DNA from: Acidimicrobiaceae bacterium
GTDB taxonomy: Bacteria > Actinomycetota > Acidimicrobiia > Acidimicrobiales > UBA8190
Assembly (NCBI GenBank): GCA_003151475.1
Contig: PLXQ01000033.1
Coordinates: 1-64,000 of the forward strand
Reading direction: 5' to 3'
DNA: 64,000 bases
Under the pieces are notes generated by a model. That model did not search any database. It was not told where the DNA came from and saw nothing but the letters and a program-made list of their open reading frames with translations. This document shows, piece by piece, positions 22,943 to 31,918 of the stretch (the first letter of the stretch is position 1; every line of letters starts with the position of its first letter). The position numbers and the translations under genes were made by a program.

Positions 22943-24400
22943 ATGGCCAAGCATGCGGTGGTGATCGTCGGAGGTGGTCCGACGGGGATGATGCTGGCGG
23001 CTGAGTTGGCGTTGGCGAAGGTCGACGTCGCGGTCGTCGAACAGCGTCCCGATCACGTGCTCGTCGGCTCACGGGCCGGCGGTTTTCACTCGCGCACGAT
23101 CGAAGTGCTGGATCAGCGTGGGGTCGCAGATCGGTTCCTCGCGGAGGGTCAGGTGGCTCAAGCCGCGATGATCGCCACGACCGTGTTGGACATGAGCGAC
23201 TTCCCGACGCGTCATCCTTATTCGCTCGGGATCTGGCAGAACCAGATCGAGCGGATCATGGCCGCCTGGATCGCCGAGCTCCCGGTACGGATCTACTACG
23301 GACGTGAGGTGACGGGCTTCGCGCAGGACGACACCGGCGTCGACGTCGAGCTGTCCCACGGCGAGTCGCTGCGGGCGCAGTATCTCGTCGGGTGCGACGG
23401 AGGACGCAGCGTCATCCGTAAAGCAGCGGGCATCGAGTTCCCGGGGTGGGATCCAACGAAAAGCAACCTGATCGCCGAGGTCGAGATGACCGAGGAACCG
23501 CCGCGGGGCATTCGCCACGACGCTACGGGCGTCCATGGCCTCCAAAGGTTGGAGGATGGGCGGACGGTGCGGGTCGTCGTGACCGAACAGCAGCTCGGGC
23601 CGAGCAGCGAGCCAACCCTGAGCGATCTGAGCGAGGCGCTCATCAGCGTGTACGGCACCGACTTCGGGATCCACAGTCCCACGTGGATCTCCAGGTTCAC
23701 CGACATGACTCGTCAGGCGGCGGCCTACCGCGCCGGACGAGTCCTCCTTGCGGGCGACTCGGCGCACGTGCATTACCCGGCGGGTGGACAGGGCCTCAGC
23801 CTCGGTGTGCAGGATGCGGTGAATCTGGGATGGAAGCTGGCTCAGGTGGTCAATGGGACCTCCCCGGAAAGCCTTCTGGATACATATCAGGGCGAGCGCC
23901 ACCCGGTCGCTGCCCGCGCGCTTCAGCACACGATGGCTCTGGGCGTGCTCCAGCGGGGGGACGAGCGCATCAAGGCGCTGGTCGATGTGGTGTCGGAGCT
24001 GGCGAGCATGGACGAGCCTCGCAAACGGCTCGCCGGGATCGTCTCCGGGCTCGACATTCATTACGACCTCGGCGAGGGCCACCCCCTGCTCGGACGCCGC
24101 ATGCCCGATCTGGACCTCGTGACCGCCCACGGTTCGCTGCGGATCTTCACCCTGCTGCACGACGCCAAGCCGGTGCTGCTCAACCTCGGTGAGCCCGGCG
24201 GCGTTGACATCACTCCATGGTCTGACCGTGTCCAGCTGATCGATGCTGTATATGTCGGCCTATGGGAACTTCCGGTACTTGGCGCGGTCACCGCTCCTGC
24301 TGCCGTGCTGATCCGGCCCGACGGATATGTCGCCTGGGTGGGGGACGGCACAGATGAGGGATTGCGTGACGCCCTGACTGCCTGGTTCGGAACACCATGA
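22943..24400 (+). CDS. rox: Rifampicin monooxygenase-like FAD enzyme
   Basis: A 485-residue class A flavoprotein monooxygenase of the Rox type, expected to hydroxylate and linearise rifamycins using FAD, NADPH and oxygen. Seen in order: the FAD-binding GGGPTGMMLAAEL (residues 10 onward), SRAGGFHSRTIEVLDQRG, the DG motif LVGCDGGRSVIRKAAG, the second FAD motif AGDSAHVHYPAGGQGLSLGVQDA, then GWKLAQVVNGTSPESLLDTY and ERHPVAARAL. The C-terminal thioredoxin-like domain ends LIRPDGYVAWVGDGTDEGLR. Length fits Rox (about 475). ATG 22943 follows GGAAGGGG. The RAE at 22861-22879 supports induction by rifamycins; other aromatic hydroxylases share the fold, so the substrate is inferred. Confidence 0.88.
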   Translation: MAKHAVVIVGGGPTGMMLAAELALAKVDVAVVEQRPDHVLVGSRAGGFHSRTIEVLDQRGVADRFLAEGQVAQAAMIATTVLDMSDFPTRHPYSLGIWQNQIERIMAAWIAELPVRIYYGREVTGFAQDDTGVDVELSHGESLRAQYLVGCDGGRSVIRKAAGIEFPGWDPTKSNLIAEVEMTEEPPRGIRHDATGVHGLQRLEDGRTVRVVVTEQQLGPSSEPTLSDLSEALISVYGTDFGIHSPTWISRFTDMTRQAAAYRAGRVLLAGDSAHVHYPAGGQGLSLGVQDAVNLGWKLAQVVNGTSPESLLDTYQGERHPVAARALQHTMALGVLQRGDERIKALVDVVSELASMDEPRKRLAGIVSGLDIHYDLGEGHPLLGRRMPDLDLVTAHGSLRIFTLLHDAKPVLLNLGEPGGVDITPWSDRVQLIDAVYVGLWELPVLGAVTAPAAVLIRPDGYVAWVGDGTDEGLRDALTAWFGTP

Positions 24401-24659
24401 CGAGACACGATGCTCGGCAGTTTCGTCAGACCGGCTGATGGCAGCGATCGGACTCTCACCCCTGTCCCCAAGGTTGTGGGCAGTGCAACCCGCCGGGCCG
24501 ATTCACAGCCGCATCCATATCCGATACGGGGATGTGACGTTCTAAACGGGGAAAGACCAGCTCGCTTGGGCAGACACCGGGGCACGGCCCTTGTACGCCG
24601 TTCTCAGCCATCGGGTCGCCTCCTTGGGACTCTGGGGCAGGCCAACCCCCCTAAATCAC

Positions 24660-24692
24660 AGGAAGCTCACAGGAGACTCACAAGGAGCTCAC
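24660..24692 (+). promoter_or_regulatory. Three tandem 11-bp units carrying Shine-Dalgarno motifs
   Basis: AGGAAGCTCAC (24660), AGGAGACTCAC (24671) and AAGGAGCTCAC (24682) lie head to tail and end one base before the ATG at 24694. Each holds a GGA(A/G) ribosome-binding core; only the last is at ideal spacing. The upstream units may act as standby sites or mark slippage-prone expansion. Confidence 0.6.
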
Positions 24693-24693
24693 C

Positions 24694-25884
24694 ATGATGG
24701 AGCGCATACTCGAGGGTATGCATGAAAACCTCCATCTCGGCACGATAAACCGGACCCGCGTTGGCTTGAACTGGAGCGTCGTCGTCATCGTGGTACTCAT
24801 CGCTTCCGGCCTCGCGACGGGTCTGTTTCGCAACGCGGCGCCCGGATTCGGGGCTGGTGTCTACTGGACGGCGGCCCTCCTTACGGCGGTTGTCTTCTTG
24901 GCGAGCCTCCTCGGCCACGAGCTGTCTCACGCTGTCGTTGCGCGAAGAAGGGGTGTCGTTGTGGAAGGCATCGTCCTGTGGGCGCTCGGCGGTGTCGCCA
25001 AGCTGAACGGTGATGCCCCCGATGCTCGATCGGAAATGCGCATCGCGATCGCTGGTCCGGTGGCGAGCGTTGCATTCGCGGCAGCGTTCGGGGTCTCAGC
25101 ACTCGGTCTCAACGCCCTTGGCGCCTCGGCCATCGTGGTAACTGCCTTTGCGTGGCTCGCCGAGATCAACGTTCTGCTCGCGCTGTTCAATCTCCTCCCT
25201 GCGTACCCTCTCGATGGGGGGCGAGTGCTGCGCGCCGGCCTATGGCGCCATTGGGGTGACCGTTCGCGAGCTACGGACGCAGCGGCGGGCGTCGGCGGGG
25301 TCTTCGGCATGGCGCTCATCGGGCTCGGCCTCTTCGCGCTGTTCTTCATCCCGACGTTCCCGTTCAACGGCATCTGGCTCGCCCTCATCGGATGGTTCAT
25401 CTACGGAGCGAGCCGCCAGAAAAGAGGCGCGGTGCGTATTAACTCGGCGCTCGATGGACTGCGCGTCGGGGACGCGATGCACCCGGTCACCGGAGTCGCC
25501 CCCGCCTATGCAACGCTCGACGACCTCGTCGAGCAGTACTTGCGCCCGGGACATGTCGACCGCTACCCGCTTGTCGACTTCCATGGCGCCATCGCTGGTC
25601 TCGTGAGCTTGGAACAGTTGGGACGCGTCGCCGCAGAACATTGGCCCTCCACGAAGGTATCCGAGGTCGCATGGCCCACGGCGAGTCTCGCTCAGGTCTC
25701 CTCCGGCGAGGCACTCGCTCCTTTTGTCACACAGCTCTCATCGGTACCGAGTCACAGCGCGCTCGTGTTCGAGGACGGACGACTCGTCGGGACGGTGACA
25801 CCTCGCGACATCGAGCAGGTCCTGCGTTCACCGACGGTATTTCGCCATACCGATAGACCCTTCGCGACAGCCCACGGTGAGTAA
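24694..25884 (+). CDS. Site-2 protease family metalloprotease with CBS pair (M50B)
   Basis: A 396-residue intramembrane metalloprotease. Membrane helices hold the zinc motif HELSHAVVARR (HExxH, about residues 76-86) and the third ligand in NLLPAYPLDGGR. A CBS pair follows the last membrane helix (LRVGDAMHPVTGVAPAYATL, then VSLEQLGRVA, and a second half ending LVFEDGRLVGTVTPRDIEQVL). This is the Rip3-like group; members cleave membrane-bound anti-sigma factors or similar, with CBS domains sensing nucleotides. No anti-sigma gene lies nearby. ATG 24694 has a perfect AAGGAG; note the triple repeated ribosome sites upstream. A two-residue-later start is also possible. Confidence 0.9.
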   Translation: MMERILEGMHENLHLGTINRTRVGLNWSVVVIVVLIASGLATGLFRNAAPGFGAGVYWTAALLTAVVFLASLLGHELSHAVVARRRGVVVEGIVLWALGGVAKLNGDAPDARSEMRIAIAGPVASVAFAAAFGVSALGLNALGASAIVVTAFAWLAEINVLLALFNLLPAYPLDGGRVLRAGLWRHWGDRSRATDAAAGVGGVFGMALIGLGLFALFFIPTFPFNGIWLALIGWFIYGASRQKRGAVRINSALDGLRVGDAMHPVTGVAPAYATLDDLVEQYLRPGHVDRYPLVDFHGAIAGLVSLEQLGRVAAEHWPSTKVSEVAWPTASLAQVSSGEALAPFVTQLSSVPSHSALVFEDGRLVGTVTPRDIEQVLRSPTVFRHTDRPFATAHGE

Positions 25885-26307
25885 TAGTCGGGCGGTCGGC
25901 GTTTCAGGGTCGATGGGACGGTGGTTCGTACCTGCGAGCTTGACAAGCTCGCTCTCGTGCGGGACCGAACTCGGATCTCACACACGGCCCTTGCTGCTCG
26001 CCTCGAGGCATCACCAGGGAGCGGACAGGGACCGGCGCCCAGCAGTGGTGGCATTGGCCAGATCGAAAAGTTCGGCGTTCGACGTCTCTGGGCTCGCTGG
26101 GGGTTACACAATGGCCGCTCGATAACGTCGCGCTCACAAGATGGCGGAGCGAGGCTTGAACGCCCGCAACTGCCATCGTCCTCGAACAAAGGGCGCCACC
26201 TGGTCCGGGTCACTCGACCTTACGAATAGAGCTTGGGGAAGGCTCGGGAGCCAGCCCAGCCTGGCGAGCAATAGGGCACATTCGGATCGAGAGCCGAAGT
26301 CCCGGGC
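25885..26307. other. Intergenic stretch, nothing recognised
   Basis: No gene, RNA or repeat could be supported between the site-2 protease and the DUF1003-like gene, which converge here. Confidence 0.45.
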
Positions 26308-26748
26308 TCATGCGCCGCTTATTTTAGCTTCCAATCTATCGATCCGATCAGCCAGATCTTTGAGCCCACCTTCAGTATGTATGTCGAGCCGGTCCAGGAT
26401 CTGCACGGTGTCGTCATAAGTGTGCTGGGATCGAATATCGCTCGCCACGCTCTGGACGTTCTGACCGACCATGATAACGGACAGCAGTACCAACTGGAGG
26501 AATGTTTGCGCAATCCACGCGATGAGGCCCTCTCCGCCCGGCCTCAGTGCTGGTGGTAGTCCGATCAAGGCGATGACAGCGAACACGTAGGCGCACCACA
26601 TTGATCCAACAATGTTGGTGAGAAAGACGGCAATCTTGGCATTGACTCCGTCGGCCCTCTTGACCTCGGTTCGCAGTCCGCGAATACTGATCGCTTGACC
26701 AATATGGTGGCGCGTCTTAACTGGCTTCTCTATCGGTCTTTCATTCAT
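26308..26748 (-). CDS. DUF1003-like two-helix membrane protein
   Basis: A 146-residue membrane protein. A cytosolic start (MNERPIEKP) leads to KIAVFLTNIVGSMWCAYVFAVIALIGLPPAL and WIAQTFLQLVLLSVIMVGQNVQS, the two membrane helices and the GQNVQ motif characteristic of DUF1003-type proteins. The C-terminal helix (DDTVQILDRLDIHTEGGLKDLADRIDRLEAKI) is a likely coiled coil. The function is unknown. It is monocistronic and faces the protease gene tail to tail. Confidence 0.75.
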   Translation of the reverse strand: MNERPIEKPVKTRHHIGQAISIRGLRTEVKRADGVNAKIAVFLTNIVGSMWCAYVFAVIALIGLPPALRPGGEGLIAWIAQTFLQLVLLSVIMVGQNVQSVASDIRSQHTYDDTVQILDRLDIHTEGGLKDLADRIDRLEAKISGA

Positions 26749-27192
26749 CGCGCTCCCTGCTTAGTATCTCGTGAGCATGGCACTGGCTGATGTATCCATC
26801 TGAGCTGTTCTGATCGCGTACGTGCACTATCTCGTGCCGATCATCGCAGGCATGACCGATGTCTAATCGGAGATATCCTATTTCCGGAATCGGAGGTGGG
26901 AAGGGTCGTCAGATGAAGAGATGGGTTGCAGCACGGATCTCGAAATAGATCGAACGATGAGAGGCTTGCTACCCACCGCTTCAGATCAGATGACATGGGC
27001 CAATCAGAGATGTTCGCCGGTTCGATGGACGCTTCCTCCATCCTGCCTCACAGGGCAGCGGTAGCTCTCGAACCATTTGGCGAACCGTAGTTGCGTCCGG
27101 AACTGACCCCGGAGTTTCATCGATGGTTGTATCGGCGAGATCGAGGTCATAACGTCGGTCTGCTGAGGCTGGCGCCAAGTAGGAGGTATCAA
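26749..27192. other. Intergenic stretch between divergent genes
   Basis: This holds the promoters of the DUF1003-like gene and of the P450 operon. A strong AGGAGG lies at 27181-27186. No other element was recognised. Confidence 0.45.
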
Positions 27193-28413
27193 ATGACCCG
27201 AGCGATTCCGGGAAGTCTGCTGCTTGACCCGAGCGTGATTGACGATCCCTATCCGCTCTATCGCCAACTTCACGCCGAGGCGCCAGTGTGGGAGATCTCC
27301 GCTACCGGTTTGTTCGCCATCAGCTCTTACGAGTTAGTGGCAGAGGCAGCCGGCTGAGTCGAAGACTTCTCGTCGAACATCAGCTTTCTGCTCTACCGCG
27401 ACGAGTCCGGTCTTCCGTGCCGTCTTCCCTTCGGTGACGCCGGGGCACAGGCCCTCGCTACCGCCGATCCGCCGATGCACGCGTTGCACCGGAACACCGT
27501 CTTCCCCGAGCTGGTGGCCAAGCGCATGGCCGAGCTCGAGCCCGATATTTTCGACATCGTCAACGGATGCGTGACGCGGGCGCTAGCCAATCGGACCACC
27601 GAGTTCATGACGGAGATCGGAAATGTCGTGCCGATCACCATGATCAGTCGCCTCATCGGCTTCCACGACAGCAACCTGGATCAGCTCTTGAGTGCCGCAT
27701 TCGACTCAACGGCGATGTTGGGTTCGACCATTTCCATCGATGAACTGATGGAACTCATCGGTCGCGTGGGCGTCATCCAGATCTGGCTCGCCGAGCAACT
27801 TGCGAGGGCGGTGAAACACCCCGGTGAGGACCTCCTTGGTGCCGTCGCCAGCGGTGTCCGAGACGGGGTGTTCGGCGAATTCGAGGCCACGACCATCTTG
27901 CACACATTGCTGAGCGCCGGAGGCGAGTCCACCACCAGCCTGCTCGGCAACGCCGTCCGCATCCTCGCCGAGCACAATGATCTTCAAGAGCACCTCCGCC
28001 AGAACCCCGAGCAGATCCCGACGTTTGTCGAGGAGGCGCTACGCCTAGAACCGCCGTTTCGTTACCACATGCGTATCGTGCCCAAGGACACGGTAATCGG
28101 CGCGGTTGACATTCCGGCTGGGTCTACCGTCCTGCTGCTATGGGGCGCGGCCAACCGCGACGCCTCCGTTTTCGAAAGACCCGACGAGATCGACCTCGAG
28201 AGACCGATTCCGCGACGCCACGTGGCGTTCGGGCGCGGCATCCACCATTGCGTTGGAGCACCCCTCGCCCGAATCGAAGCGCGCATCGTCCTCAGCGTGC
28301 TGCTCGAACGCACTAGCAGCATCACCCTTGACCGCGAACACGCGCCCCGGTGGGCCAACAGCCTTATGGTCAGGCGCCACGAGCATCTCCCCGTACGACT
28401 TGTCCGACGGTGA
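27193..28413 (+). pseudogene. Cytochrome P450 with one in-frame stop codon
   Basis: The frame from ATG 27193 (with AGGAGG six bases upstream) to 28413 would encode a P450 of about 406 residues but is interrupted by TGA at 27355-27357, after residue 54. Everything downstream is intact: the I-helix SAGGESTTSLL (AGxxTT type), the K-helix EALRLEPPFRYHMR (ExxR), and the heme-binding FGRGIHHCVGAPLARIE with the axial cysteine. A CGA-to-TGA change would explain the stop (GGC TGA GTC GAA, usual residues G-R-V-E). It is either a recent pseudogene or a sequencing error. Expression from the internal ATG 27475 would lack the N-terminal part. The substrate is unknown. Confidence 0.85.
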
Positions 28414-28453
28414 AGTTCGCCCCGGGGGCTGGGCATGATCCCGGAGGTACCAT

Positions 28454-29023
28454 TTGAGCGTGAATGCCCGACCGGAGACCCCGAACGTCCGCCCAGTGAC
28501 CGCCGCGGACGGTCCGGCGCTCACGGAGTTGCTGGTTCGGGCCTTCGACGACGACCCAGTTGCCAATTTCATGTTCGCTGGACGACGGCGTCGGGCGTTC
28601 GGACTCCACTCGTTCTTCACGTCTCAATTGCGTCACCAGTACATGCCTGAAGGTCACGTGTACACGACCGAAGACCTCAGCGGCGTCGCGTTGTGGGGAC
28701 CGCCGGGCCGGCAACGCCATGCCGTCCTCGAGTTGTTCCAGCTTTTACCAACAGCACCGTTTCTGTTGAGCCCACACACGATCAATGCGCTGAAGTTGAT
28801 GTTCAAAGTCGAAAGCCTCCATCCGACGGTGCCCCATTGGTACCTGTTCACTTTGGGAACTGCTCCTGAGCGCCAAGGGCAGGGGGTAGGCACGGCATTG
28901 CTTCGGTCGATGCTTGCTCACATCGACGAAGCGGGAGAACCGGCCTATCTCGAGTCGTCAAAGGAACGAAACGTGCCTCTGTACTCGCGTTTCGGCTTCG
29001 AGGTCGTCGATGAGCTCCCATAG
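28454..29023 (+). CDS. GNAT family N-acetyltransferase
   Basis: A 189-residue acetyltransferase. RPVTAADGPALTELLVRAFDDDP is the N-terminal GNAT strand-helix. The acetyl-CoA loop is GTAPERQGQGVGTALLRSML (Q/RxxGxG/A), and the C-terminal AYLESSKERNVPLYSRFGFEVVDE completes the fold. It belongs to the group with PEGHVYTTEDLSGVALWGPPG, seen in uncharacterised actinobacterial members. The start codon is TTG 28454, supported by GGAGG at 28443-28447; this is 41 bp after the P450 stop, so the two form an operon. Confidence 0.85.
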   Translation: MSVNARPETPNVRPVTAADGPALTELLVRAFDDDPVANFMFAGRRRRAFGLHSFFTSQLRHQYMPEGHVYTTEDLSGVALWGPPGRQRHAVLELFQLLPTAPFLLSPHTINALKLMFKVESLHPTVPHWYLFTLGTAPERQGQGVGTALLRSMLAHIDEAGEPAYLESSKERNVPLYSRFGFEVVDELP

Positions 29024-29332
29024 AAGTTTGGGAGTCCACCGATTTGGCGGATGTGGCGAGAGCCGAGGGTGCCTGAAATGTGAAATGTTGACCGCTGTCT
29101 GTGTGGATGCGGCCGTGCTGTTGTGCGGGGATCGGCTGTGGGATCTGGGCCGCCGGCCCCGTCGGTCCTTCCGGACCGGTTGCTCACCCGATGGGCTCTG
29201 AAAGAGCCGGTCGGATCTGCGCCTGACCTTGACAGTGCGCCGACGTGTCTCGGTGATGCCGTCGACTTCTTCGGATGAGCTCTGAGCCACGACGAGGGTC
29301 GTGCCACGCTCAAAGTCCCGTCGACTACGGTC
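29024..29332. other. Intergenic stretch with a small hairpin
   Basis: CGGTCC-TTCC-GGACCG forms a perfect 6-bp hairpin near 29162-29177, without a T run, so a rho-independent terminator is doubtful. No gene was recognised. Confidence 0.4.
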
Positions 29333-30907
29333 GTGGAGATGGCGGACTACGACGCTATCGTCATTGGCGCCGGCCACAACGGCCTGACCGCTGCCGCTGT
29401 CATGGCGCGGGGCGGCTTGCGGGTCTTGTGCCTCGAGAAGAACCATTTCATCGGCGGGATGTCGTCCACAACGGAACTTATCCTTGGCTACCGCTTCGAG
29501 CTGGCCGGGTCGGTCCAATTCCCCCTCCCGAACGAGATCTACGAAGACCTTGGCTTCGACTCGTGCCCGATTTACGAGCCTGAGGTGCAGTCGGCCAGCA
29601 TCGGCTCCGCCGGTGAGCCGCCGATTCTGCTCTATTCGGATCCGGAAAAGCTCCTCGCACACCTGGGCGAAGTACTCGGCCTCGATGCCCTCATGGGCAT
29701 GGCCGAGGTGGCGGCCTGGGCGGAGGCACCCGCCCGGGCGATCGGGCGGTTCGACGTGCGCAAACCGCCAAAGTCGCTCGACGAGATGTGGGCGTGCGCC
29801 ACCAACGAATCCGAGCGCGAAGCCATCCGCACGGCCATGTTCGGAAGCGTCATGGACGTCGTCGACCGTTTTCTCCCCGACCGCGAGAAGCACGCGCAGA
29901 TCCGCAGCATGCTGAGCTTCTTGGCTGTCAATTCCACCTATCTCGGTCCGTATACCCCGGGCAGTGCGCTGTGTCTCGCCTTCGCGCTGGCGTCTCCCGG
30001 TGATGCGACGATGTCCAAAGTCAAAGGGGGCATCGGGGCCATGTCCGACCATGTCCGGCTGCTGTTCGAGCACAACGGGGGAGAGCTCCGCCGCCATGTT
30101 AAGGTCGTCAAAATTGTGTCATTCGGAGGGCGTGTCGAAGGGGTGGCTCTGAGCGACGGGGAAGTGGTGACGGCGCCGGTGGTCGTTTCCAACCTCGATC
30201 CGACCGCCACCTTCACCCAGTTACTCGACCGTGACGAACTGCCGGAGGGCTTCGTACGGCGCATCGACGCTATAGATCACCGAGCCGCGTATTTCCAGAT
30301 GCACTTCGCCCTCGACGGCCTGCCCGAATTCTCGGGACCCTACGAAGTGCTCAACGAAGGTGAACTTCGCAGGAACGTGACGCTCTTCGGGACAGCGGAA
30401 CAGTTGCAACTCGATTATGAGGGCTGCGTCCGGGGGCGCGTACCTCAGTCGCCGTCGTTCAACCTCCAGATCCCGACGCTCGATGATCCAGACATGGCCC
30501 CCTCTGGGAAACATGCAGCCAGCAGCTTCGCCTTTTACTTTCCAATCGGAGCCACCCACCTGGAGCAGACACGCCTGCGTGACGAGATGGCCGAGCGCAT
30601 TGTGGCCAAGGTGGCCGAGTTCGCTCCGAACTTTCCCGAGGTCATTGAAAGACAATTCAACTATCCGGCCTACACCTACGAGCTCATGTTCGGCTGTACC
30701 GGCGGCGACTTCACGCACGGGCTGTTGCAACCAGAGTCCATGGGCCCTTTCCGGCCCGGCCCGCGGGGATGGCCCGACAACGAGGTCCCCATTGAGGGTC
30801 TGTATCTCTGTGGTGCCGGTTGCCATGGCGGCCCCGGAGTGACCTTCATCCCTGGCTACAACTGTGGTTACGCCGTTCTGGACTCGGCTGACTCCGCCCG
30901 TTCGTAA
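29333..30907 (+). CDS. FAD/NAD(P)-dependent oxidoreductase, phytoene-desaturase-like
   Basis: A 524-residue flavoprotein of the CrtI/PYROXD2-like amine-oxidoreductase group. The N-terminal dinucleotide-binding motif is DAIVIGAGHNGLTAAAVMARGG followed by VLCLEKN. The middle has the membrane-facing or substrate domain, and the C-terminal FAD-contact segment is GLYLCGAGCHGGPGVTFIPGYNCGYAVLD. The family includes carotenoid desaturases and uncharacterised mammalian PYROXD2 relatives; no carotenoid genes are nearby, so no substrate is claimed. Start is GTG 29333 or ATG 29339. The 3' end overlaps the convergent DUF2834 gene by 40 bp. Confidence 0.85.
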   Translation: MEMADYDAIVIGAGHNGLTAAAVMARGGLRVLCLEKNHFIGGMSSTTELILGYRFELAGSVQFPLPNEIYEDLGFDSCPIYEPEVQSASIGSAGEPPILLYSDPEKLLAHLGEVLGLDALMGMAEVAAWAEAPARAIGRFDVRKPPKSLDEMWACATNESEREAIRTAMFGSVMDVVDRFLPDREKHAQIRSMLSFLAVNSTYLGPYTPGSALCLAFALASPGDATMSKVKGGIGAMSDHVRLLFEHNGGELRRHVKVVKIVSFGGRVEGVALSDGEVVTAPVVVSNLDPTATFTQLLDRDELPEGFVRRIDAIDHRAAYFQMHFALDGLPEFSGPYEVLNEGELRRNVTLFGTAEQLQLDYEGCVRGRVPQSPSFNLQIPTLDDPDMAPSGKHAASSFAFYFPIGATHLEQTRLRDEMAERIVAKVAEFAPNFPEVIERQFNYPAYTYELMFGCTGGDFTHGLLQPESMGPFRPGPRGWPDNEVPIEGLYLCGAGCHGGPGVTFIPGYNCGYAVLDSADSARS

Positions 30908-31329
30908 CGGACCTGTCGCTCCACGAATGCCAGATACATCGCCATCGAAAAGGCCAGGCTGGTGAACAGGCTCATCACGAAGAAGATCCACGGGATACGC
31001 AGCCCCCGCCTGCGCCCGTCGACGATCGTCCACAGCGGCAAAAGGACGACATTGACGATCGTGTAGTCCTGGGCCGCCGAGTCTGCCGCCCAATTCGAGA
31101 AGAGCATCTTCGTGTAGTTGGCGTAGCTCGCGTGGTGGTACGCGTGGACATAGCGGATGTTGAAGTACCAGCCGAGACACAATGAGGCGAGGCCGACGAA
31201 GTAGTAGAGCCCTTCAAGCGCCGAGACTCGACGGGAGGCATCGCCGACGAAGAGGTGTCGGTTGGAGCCGAAGGCGATAACGGTACTCGCCACTCCCAGC
31301 AGCCCGTAGAAGATGAGCGAAGTCGTCAT
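30868..31329 (-). CDS. DUF2834 membrane protein
   Basis: A 153-residue membrane protein with four predicted helices (MTTSLIFYGLLGVASTVIAFG, ALEGLYYFVGLASLCLGWYF, YTIVNVVLLPLWTIVDG and IPWIFFVMSLFTSLAFSMAMYLAF), the topology of the DUF2834 family. A His-rich loop (YVHAYHHASY) between the second and third helices is unusual. The function is unknown. ATG 31329 is used because upstream in-frame residues lack family character. Its tail overlaps the end of the plus-strand flavoprotein gene. Confidence 0.7.
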   Translation of the reverse strand: MTTSLIFYGLLGVASTVIAFGSNRHLFVGDASRRVSALEGLYYFVGLASLCLGWYFNIRYVHAYHHASYANYTKMLFSNWAADSAAQDYTIVNVVLLPLWTIVDGRRRGLRIPWIFFVMSLFTSLAFSMAMYLAFVERQVRYERAESAESRTA

Positions 31330-31460
31330 GGCCGTCCCCCGATGTCGTGCCGGCGGGGCACCACCGCCCGCCACCTGGAACGTCAATAGTGACAGCTGGA
31401 AATTCACATTGCGAGCCTCTCCGCACGACGAACCATGACGTCACGCTGGCTCTTTGCCCG

Positions 31461-31787
31461 CTACTCGACGATACTCAGGTGGGCGATCAGCCCATCTTCG
31501 AGCGTGAAGTCGAAGGTGAGCTTGGCGACGCCGCCTGGGAAGTCACCCTCAACCAGAACCTTGACCCGATACTCACTGTCGCTCACCGCTTCGCTACCGG
31601 CGACGGTGGTCGTGTAGGTGAATCGACTGAGGGTGGCTTCGCGCCAGTCGAAGATGTCATCGCGCCCGCGGTAGGTCTTTCCCTCGTCTACGACAGTGCC
31701 CGTCTCGGTGAAGCAGGCGGCACAAGCGGCGGAGTCGCGGGAATCGGCAGCGTCGAGATACCGGGTGACGATGTCCGGGGTCGGAGC
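31461..31787 (-). CDS. SnoaL/NTF2-like protein, start codon missing
   Basis: The minus-strand frame encodes an NTF2-like domain: PTPDIVTRYLDAADSRDSAAC, FTETGTVVDEGKTYRGRDDIFDWRE, VLVEGDFPGGVAKLTFDFTLEDGLIAHLSIVE. This is the SnoaL-type polyketide-cyclase fold, about 108 residues. The frame is open back to 31841 but has no ATG, GTG or TTG. GAGGAAGGA lies where a ribosome site should be, and a GTG two bases out of frame follows it, so a one-base deletion just after the start is likely (or a sequencing error). It is divergent from the MerR gene and preceded by a MerR-type 19-bp-spaced promoter, so it is the probable target of that regulator. Confidence 0.6.
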   Translation of the reverse strand, partial: APTPDIVTRYLDAADSRDSAACAACFTETGTVVDEGKTYRGRDDIFDWREATLSRFTYTTTVAGSEAVSDSEYRVKVLVEGDFPGGVAKLTFDFTLEDGLIAHLSIVE

Positions 31788-31814
31788 ACTTCCTTCCTCT
31801 ATGGGTGTATCTCC

Positions 31815-31912
31815 ATCGTCGAGGCTCCCCCCGGGGGAGAGTCAAGGGCTTTTCTCCATTCGGGGACCGGTTCGACCGCGGTTGACTCTCCCCCCGAGGG
31901 AAGGTCCAGACT
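31815..31912. promoter_or_regulatory. Mirrored MerR-type promoters with 19-bp spacers
   Basis: Plus strand: TTGACT (31882-31887), 19 bp containing CCCCCC-GAGGG dyad, CAGACT (31907-31912), then six bases to the MerR GTG. Minus strand: TTGACT (complement of 31840-31845), 19 bp with CTCCCCCGGGGGGAG, then GACGAT (complement of 31815-31820). Both show the over-long spacer and central dyad typical of MerR-activated promoters. Confidence 0.75.
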
Positions 31913-31918
31913 GTTGTC

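Noticed and set aside
23069-24160. Long minus-strand frame over the rox gene
   Set aside because: It is a shadow frame; the plus strand has all monooxygenase motifs.
27355-27357. TGA in the P450 as selenocysteine
   Set aside because: P450s have no Sec at this place and no SECIS-like hairpin or sel gene was seen; a CGA-to-TGA change is simpler.
29162-29177. Rho-independent terminator
   Set aside because: A perfect 6-bp hairpin but no T run on either side.
28958-30097. Minus-strand frame of 379 residues over the flavoprotein gene
   Set aside because: It is antisense to a gene with clear FAD-binding motifs and has no recognisable domain.
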